Below are positions 46,541 through 50,609 of a DNA stretch of 50,609 bases, piece by piece. The DNA is from Candidatus Izemoplasma sp. (GTDB lineage Bacteria; Bacillota_I; Bacilli_A; Izemoplasmatales; Izemoplasmataceae). Position numbers and translations under genes: made by a program. Each line of letters begins with the position of its first letter. Positions within the stretch are counted from its first letter, which is position 1. The stretch is taken from NCBI GenBank assembly GCA_018402725.1, contig JAGYII010000009.1, positions 1 through 50,609 of the forward strand, in the 5' to 3' direction. The notes under the pieces were generated by a model. The model saw only the letters and a program-made list of their open reading frames with translations, searched no databases and was not told the origin of the DNA.

Positions 46541-46690
46541 AGAGGCAGCGATGTAGATGAGTACTTATGGGAGCCGGCAGGCTTTGAACATAAGGAAAGG
46601 TAACCATCGCCGAATGAATCATTTAGGCATAAATGACTCATGGGCTTACATGAAATACGTGTAAGACTCCTACTTCGGTAGTGGCGCTAT
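46541..46690 (+). ncRNA. Lysine riboswitch (L box) aptamer
   Basis: Core L-box elements appear in order: AGAGGCAGCG at 46541-46550, the AGTA motif near 46560, GGAAAGGTAACCATCGCCGAA near 46595-46615, a GGGCTTACATG/CGTGTAAG hairpin near 46643-46670, then CTACTTCGGTAGTGGCGCTAT at the 3' end. It senses free lysine and precedes a terminator hairpin, so high lysine should stop transcription of the transporter genes. Confidence 0.85.
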
Positions 46691-46711
46691 GAAATCAAAC
46701 CGATTTTATTT

Positions 46712-46736
46712 AGTGTCCGCCGTGACACTTTTTTTT
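46712..46736 (+). terminator. Riboswitch expression-platform terminator
   Basis: AGTGTC (46712-46717) and GACACT (46724-46729) form the stem, followed by eight T. It ends transcription ahead of the transporter start when the aptamer holds lysine. Confidence 0.85.
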
Positions 46737-46762
46737 GTGAAAAAAAAGTCATGGAGGAAATC

Positions 46763-47575
46763 ATGAAAAGAATTTTATTATTTTTAGCATTAGCATCATC
46801 AAGCTTTGTCTTAGCCGCCTGTGGGGGCAGTGATGAAGCCGAACCGTTTATCGTTGGGTTAGAGTGTGACTATGCTCCCTTTAACTGGACCACCACCGAC
46901 TCATCGGCCGAACCGATCGATGGAATCAATGCCTATTGCGATGGCTATGATGTCGAAATCGCTCGTCTTATCGCCGAAGGCTTAGGCCGTGAACTTGTGA
47001 TTAAAAAAGTGGATTGGGATGGCATCATTCCTGCCCTTAATTCCGGCATCATTGATGCCATTATTGCCGGCATGAGCCCTACTGAACCTCGTAAACTCGT
47101 CGTTGCTTTCAGTGATGCTTACTTTACCAGCGATCAAGTTTTAATTGTTCAAGCCAATTCAAGTTTTGCAGGAGCGACTTCTTTAGCTGGACTCGGCTCC
47201 ATTCGAGTGATTGCTCAACGTGGAACTCTCCAAGATGACCTCATTCCTCAAATCCCTGGGGCGACTCGTCTCGATCCTTTAGATAATTATGCCGCCTTAG
47301 TTTCCCAAGTCGTTTCAGGAATTAGTGATGCTTTGATTGCTGAAGCCGCCGTCGCTAGAGCGATTGTTGCGAACAATCCAAGTTTAACGATGGTTAGTTT
47401 CCAAGCGGGTTCAGGCTTTACGCTTAATGAAGCCGATGTATCTGTGAGTATTGCGGTTCGTCTTGATGAAGCCGCTGATCTCATCCCAGAGATTAATGCC
47501 ATCTTAGCGGGTATCAGTCAAGCTGAAAGAGAAGAACTGATGACTCAAGCCGAGAATAATCAACCGTCTTCATGA
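46763..47575 (+). CDS. Amino-acid ABC transporter binding lipoprotein (probably lysine)
   Basis: A 270-residue lipoprotein (VLAAC, Cys20) of family 3 solute-binding proteins. GLECDYAPFNWTT, GYDVEIARLIAEGLGRELV, DWDGIIPALNSGIIDAIIAG and MSPTEPRKLVVAFSDAYFTS are family blocks. The ATG at 46763 follows GGAGG; the frame's upstream ATG at 46751 contains that site and is rejected. The lysine riboswitch upstream predicts lysine as ligand. It overlaps the permease gene by four bases. Confidence 0.93.
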   Translation: MKRILLFLALASSSFVLAACGGSDEAEPFIVGLECDYAPFNWTTTDSSAEPIDGINAYCDGYDVEIARLIAEGLGRELVIKKVDWDGIIPALNSGIIDAIIAGMSPTEPRKLVVAFSDAYFTSDQVLIVQANSSFAGATSLAGLGSIRVIAQRGTLQDDLIPQIPGATRLDPLDNYAALVSQVVSGISDALIAEAAVARAIVANNPSLTMVSFQAGSGFTLNEADVSVSIAVRLDEAADLIPEINAILAGISQAEREELMTQAENNQPSS

Positions 47576-48309
47576 GTTTTTTAGGACGGATGACAGCGCT
47601 TTTTATAGAAGGTTATCCATTACTGATTGAAGGGTTGAGATCAACCCTTCTTTTAGCTATTTTTGGGACTTTATTTGGCTTAGGAATTGGTTTAATCTTG
47701 ATTACCGTTCAAAAGCTTCATGTCATGGACCAAGAGCCATTCTTTAAAAAAACCGTCAAGAAATTCAATGCTCAGCTCACTAAAATGTATGTCGCGTTTT
47801 TCAGAGGCACCCCGATGCTCGTTCAGGCGATGGTCTTTTATTATGGACTGAATCAAATGGGGTTTCGGATTGGTTTTTATGCGGCCGGTTTAACGGTCGT
47901 CAGTTTAAACACAGCGGCTTATCTAACAGAAGTCTTAAAAGCGGGACTTAACGGATTAGATGTGGGTCAGTCAGAAGCTGCCTTATCGTTAGGGATGACG
48001 CATGGTCAAACCTACCGTTTAGTTTTATTGCCTCAAGCCCTTAAAAACATGGTGCCTGCCATTGGGAACGAACTCATTGTCAATATCAAAGACACCGCCG
48101 TTTTAAGTGTGATTGGCGTCGGTGAACTCTTTTACATGGGAAGAGCCCTGGCTTCTAGAACCTTTTTATACACGGAAGCGTTTGTCTTGGTCTCAATTGT
48201 CTATTTGATTACCGTCCTTGTGATGGTGGAGCTTTTAAAACGAATCAGCCGTTTATCGGATAAAGACGCCTCTCGTTTACTTAATTCACAAAGTGAGGTG
48301 GGCGTATGA
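47572..48309 (+). CDS. Amino-acid ABC transporter permease (probably lysine)
   Basis: A 245-residue His/Glu/Gln/Arg-type permease. FFRGTPMLVQAMVFYYGL is the signature of polar amino-acid permeases, and GQSEAALSLGMTHGQTYRLV, LPQALKNMVPAIGNE is the ATPase-contact loop. One permease gene suffices, as these form homodimers. It overlaps both neighbours by four bases, so the three genes are coupled. Confidence 0.95.
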   Translation: MSFLGRMTALFIEGYPLLIEGLRSTLLLAIFGTLFGLGIGLILITVQKLHVMDQEPFFKKTVKKFNAQLTKMYVAFFRGTPMLVQAMVFYYGLNQMGFRIGFYAAGLTVVSLNTAAYLTEVLKAGLNGLDVGQSEAALSLGMTHGQTYRLVLLPQALKNMVPAIGNELIVNIKDTAVLSVIGVGELFYMGRALASRTFLYTEAFVLVSIVYLITVLVMVELLKRISRLSDKDASRLLNSQSEVGV

Positions 48310-49031
48310 TCACGGTTGAAAACCTCTTAAAAGACTTTGGCCAAGGACCGATTTTAAAAGACGTAAACCTGACCTTTAAAGAAGGGGAAGTGACCGTCAT
48401 CATGGGTCCATCAGGAAGTGGGAAAAGCACGCTTTTGCGGTGCTTGAATTTCTTAGAAATTCCGACTGAAGGCCAGGTTATGTTTGAAGACATCACCTTA
48501 ATTGAAACCCCAGCTATCTTACAAGCCGTTCGTCAAGAAGTCGCTATGGTCTTTCAAAGTTTTTATTTATTTAATCATATGACCGCTCTTGAAAATTGTT
48601 CTTTAGCGCCCCGTAAAGTTTTAGGGCTCTCTAAAGAAGTCGCCAGCCAAAGAGCTGAAGATGCTTTGGTTGAGGTCGGCCTTAAAGACTTTCTTCACCG
48701 TCTACCGAAAACCTTATCCGGGGGACAAAAGCAACGGGTTGCGATTGCTCGAGCTTTAGCAATGAAACCTAAAGTCATCTTATTTGATGAACCGACCAGT
48801 GCTTTAGATCCTGAAAATGTTCAAGAAGTGCTTCAAACCATCGCCGCATTAGCCGCTAAGAAAATGACGCTTATTGTGGTGACCCACGAAATGGGTTTTG
48901 CGAAAAAAGTCGCAGACCGCGTCATCTTCATGGATGAAGGAAACGTCGTTGAAGATGCAAAAGCTCATTCCTTTTTCATCGCTCCAAAGACCGAACGGGC
49001 GAGAAACTTCATCAAAAACTTAAGTTACTAA
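48306..49031 (+). CDS. Amino-acid ABC transporter ATPase (probably lysine)
   Basis: A 241-residue ATPase. Walker A GPSGSGKST, Q loop VFQSFYLFNHMT, signature LSGGQKQRVAIARAL, Walker B VILFDEPTSALDPE and the His switch VVTHE are intact. It belongs to the GlnQ/HisP group, which drives polar amino-acid import. This is the only ABC ATPase in the window, and the group differs from the MsmX group, so it would not serve the two sugar importers. Confidence 0.96.
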   Translation: MITVENLLKDFGQGPILKDVNLTFKEGEVTVIMGPSGSGKSTLLRCLNFLEIPTEGQVMFEDITLIETPAILQAVRQEVAMVFQSFYLFNHMTALENCSLAPRKVLGLSKEVASQRAEDALVEVGLKDFLHRLPKTLSGGQKQRVAIARALAMKPKVILFDEPTSALDPENVQEVLQTIAALAAKKMTLIVVTHEMGFAKKVADRVIFMDEGNVVEDAKAHSFFIAPKTERARNFIKNLSY

Positions 49032-49056
49032 AAAGAACACCTTGGGGTGTTCTTTT
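49031..49056. terminator. Terminator after the lysine transporter operon
   Basis: AAAAGAACACC (49031-49041) and GGTGTTCTTTT (49046-49056) form an 11-bp stem with TTGG loop, followed by T on the plus strand; weaker on the minus strand for plsY. Confidence 0.9.
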
Positions 49057-49702
49057 ATTTTTTTGTTTGAAACGATTTAATATGAGGTTCACTACCGTCT
49101 CTTAAGCGTTCATAATTTTTCTTATGGCGAACCAAGATAAGCGTTGCACCGAGCGTTCCAACTACCGGTAAGGCCCACTCGTTTGCTTCACCGAACCACG
49201 TGACTAAGGCACCTGAACTGGGTCCAAATGCGAAGACGAGCCAGGTGGCTATCATTAATAAAACCGCTGCTAATGTACTCGAGACTGAAACATAGCCCCA
49301 TTTTTTTAAAGAGATCCAAAATGTGGAAGCCGCAAAGACGCCTAGGACCGGCGCGTAAAATAAGAAAGCCCCTAAACTTGTCGCGACCGCTTTACCACCT
49401 TTGAATTTTAAAAATGCTGGATAAACATGTCCAATCATCGCCATCAACCCATAATAAAGCGGATGAAACATGTCATTAAAAGCCCCAAGACTGACGATTA
49501 ATACGGGTATTCCGCCTTTTAAGACATCGAAGATAAAAACGGGAATCCCCCATTTACGACCTAGCACTCGAATCGCGTTGGTCGAGCCTGGGTTTTTAGA
49601 TCCGTGTTGTCTGACATCAATATTTAAAAATAACTTTCCGATGATTAAGGAAAAAGGAAGTGATCCAAAGAGGTAACTGACAAATAACCAAGCAATATTC
49701 AT
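49055..49702 (-). CDS. plsY: Glycerol-3-phosphate acyltransferase PlsY
   Basis: A 215-residue membrane enzyme that acylates glycerol 3-phosphate with acyl-phosphate, the first step of phospholipid synthesis. SYLFGSLPFSLIIGK, GSKNPGSTNAIRVLG, KGG and GHVYPAFLKFKGGKAVATSL are the conserved loops; several helices are visible. Divergent from parE, as in many Bacillota. AAGGAG precedes the ATG, with an extended -10 TGGTATAAT on the minus strand (49737-49729). Confidence 0.96.
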   Translation of the reverse strand: MNIAWLFVSYLFGSLPFSLIIGKLFLNIDVRQHGSKNPGSTNAIRVLGRKWGIPVFIFDVLKGGIPVLIVSLGAFNDMFHPLYYGLMAMIGHVYPAFLKFKGGKAVATSLGAFLFYAPVLGVFAASTFWISLKKWGYVSVSSTLAAVLLMIATWLVFAFGPSSGALVTWFGEANEWALPVVGTLGATLILVRHKKNYERLRDGSEPHIKSFQTKK

Positions 49703-49728
49703 AATAATCTCCTTAATAATTACAAAAT

Positions 49729-49784
49729 ATTATACCATGTGAAGGGGTTTTAGACTATCAAATAAAGGGACCTTTTGATATAAT
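49729..49784. promoter_or_regulatory. Divergent plsY/parE promoter region
   Basis: Minus strand: extended -10 TGGTATAAT (49737-49729) for plsY. Plus strand: extended -10 TGATATAAT (49776-49784) for parE. Neither has a clear -35. Confidence 0.6.
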
Positions 49785-49811
49785 AACAAAAGATTAAAAG
49801 GAAGTGAATTA

Positions 49812-50609
49812 ATGCCAAACCCCAGCGCTAATGCGTATGATGCTCAATCCATTCAAATCCTTGAAGAGTTAGAAGCGGTCCGAAAAAGACCTGCGATGTA
49901 TATCGGTTCAACCGACACTAGAGGGCTTCACCATTTAGTTTGGGAGATTGTCGATAACGCCATCGATGAGACTTTAGCAGGATTTGGAAAGAAAATCACG
50001 GTCACAATTTGTGAAGATAATTCTGTCATCGTTGAAGATGATGGCCGTGGCGTCCCTGTTTCTAATCACCAGTCCGGCGTCTCCGCTGCGGTGATTATTT
50101 TTACGAAACTTCACGCGGGCGGCAAGTTTGGTCAAGATGGCAGTGGCTACAAGGTCTCAGGCGGACTCCACGGGGTGGGCGCGAGTGTAGTCAATGCGCT
50201 CTCTGAATTCGTCCAGCTTGATATTTACCGGGATGGTTCGCATTATACGATGCGCTTTGAAAAGGGCGGCGAAATTGCAGAACCGCTCAAACGAATCGGT
50301 GATAGTTCTAAAACCGGAACCAAAGTCTGGTTTAAACCAAGCGCTGATATTTTCAGTACCACCATCTATCATTTTCCGACCCTTGAAGAGCGACTTAAAG
50401 AGAGTGCCTATTTAATTAAAGGCCTGACCGTTATCTTAAAAGACGAACGCTCTAAAGTCACTCAAACCTTTAAATACGATGAGGGCCTTAAAGCTTACAT
50501 CGACTTTTTACATCAAAGTAAAACTCCAATCCACGAACCGGTCGTTATATCAGGGCTTGTTTCAGAGATTGAAGTCGAAGTGGCTTTTCAATTTACAACC
50601 GCCTATTCC
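49812..50609 (+). CDS. parE: DNA topoisomerase IV subunit B, N-terminal part (partial)
   Basis: Open from ATG 49812 to the window end, 266 residues. The GHKL ATPase motifs are EIVDNAIDE (Asn), EDDGRGVPV, LHAGGKFGQDGSGYKVSGGL and HGVGASVVNAL. GSTDTRGLHHLVWE and GYKVSGGLHGVGAS, and the location next to plsY, favour ParE over GyrB. It decatenates chromosomes with ParC, expected downstream. The C-terminus is outside the window. Confidence 0.9.
   Translation, partial: MPNPSANAYDAQSIQILEELEAVRKRPAMYIGSTDTRGLHHLVWEIVDNAIDETLAGFGKKITVTICEDNSVIVEDDGRGVPVSNHQSGVSAAVIIFTKLHAGGKFGQDGSGYKVSGGLHGVGASVVNALSEFVQLDIYRDGSHYTMRFEKGGEIAEPLKRIGDSSKTGTKVWFKPSADIFSTTIYHFPTLEERLKESAYLIKGLTVILKDERSKVTQTFKYDEGLKAYIDFLHQSKTPIHEPVVISGLVSEIEVEVAFQFTTAYS

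Noticed and set aside
49812-50609. GyrB instead of ParE
   Set aside because: The TRGLHHLVWE and GSGYKVSGGLHGVG segments and the plsY neighbour match ParE, and no dnaA, recF or gyrA context is present; some doubt remains as the C-terminus is missing.

Overview
The window comes from a low-to-moderate GC member of the Bacillota, most like the non-mycoplasmal Mollicutes (an Acholeplasmatales/Izemoplasmatales-type lineage). The evidence is a housekeeping run in Bacillota order (hrcA-grpE-dnaK-dnaJ-rpsU-phoH-ybeY-cdd-era-recO-glyQS-dnaG-rpoD-trmK-nif3), a single-chain glycyl-tRNA synthetase, CIRCE elements, many lipoproteins with short signal peptides, and divergent plsY/parE. UGA is a stop here (many ATGA gene overlaps, Trp encoded by TGG), so this is not a code-4 mycoplasma. 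The lineage is an inference.

Layout. 1-2275: three-subunit proton-translocating NAD(P) transhydrogenase (pntAA partial, pntAB, pntB broken). 2320-4048: broken BadF/BcrA-type sugar kinase and a GntR/UTRA regulator. 4125-14634: a plus-strand carbohydrate operon with two paralogous uncharacterised proteins (one lipoprotein, one cytosolic), a CUT1 ABC importer without ATPase, an exported tail-anchored protein, a YesL-like membrane protein, a long two-domain phosphomannose isomerase and an SGNH hydrolase. 14694-23520: a minus-strand carbohydrate operon with a second ATPase-less CUT1 importer, two lipoproteins, a GH130 glycoside phosphorylase, a DUF1861 protein, a small membrane protein and a LacI regulator. 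23688-24583: a second, short phosphomannose isomerase. 24656-25399: an SDR dehydrogenase under a cre-like operator. 25563-25646: tRNA-Leu(CAA). 25755-30024: glycine cleavage gcvT-gcvH-gcvPA-gcvPB. 30067-31841: rpmG, ROK glucokinase, cyclophilin lipoprotein. 31867-36461: CIRCE-controlled heat-shock operon. 36531-45888: rpsU and the core replication/transcription/translation cluster. 45918-46470: ferredoxin and a UPF0154 protein. 46492-49031: lysine riboswitch and an amino-acid ABC importer. 49055-50609: plsY and the start of parE.

How it fits together. GH130 enzymes phosphorolyse mannosides to mannose 1-phosphate, and ManA links mannose 6-phosphate to fructose 6-phosphate. With two CUT1 importers, surface lipoproteins, a BadF-type sugar kinase and two local regulators, 2.3-24.6 kb reads as a mannoside or mannose-containing glycan utilisation island. 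The substrate is inferred. Neither importer has its own ATPase, so a shared MsmX-type ATPase elsewhere is expected.

Sequence quality. Short patches (about 1490-3460, 5840-5860, 9500-11640, 15700-16190, 23100-23950, 27950-28090, 32970-33000) are full of frameshifts although conserved protein motifs survive piecewise in different frames. They hit grpE and gcvPA as well as accessory genes, which points more to local assembly error than to genuine gene decay; affected genes are reported over their full reconstructed span.
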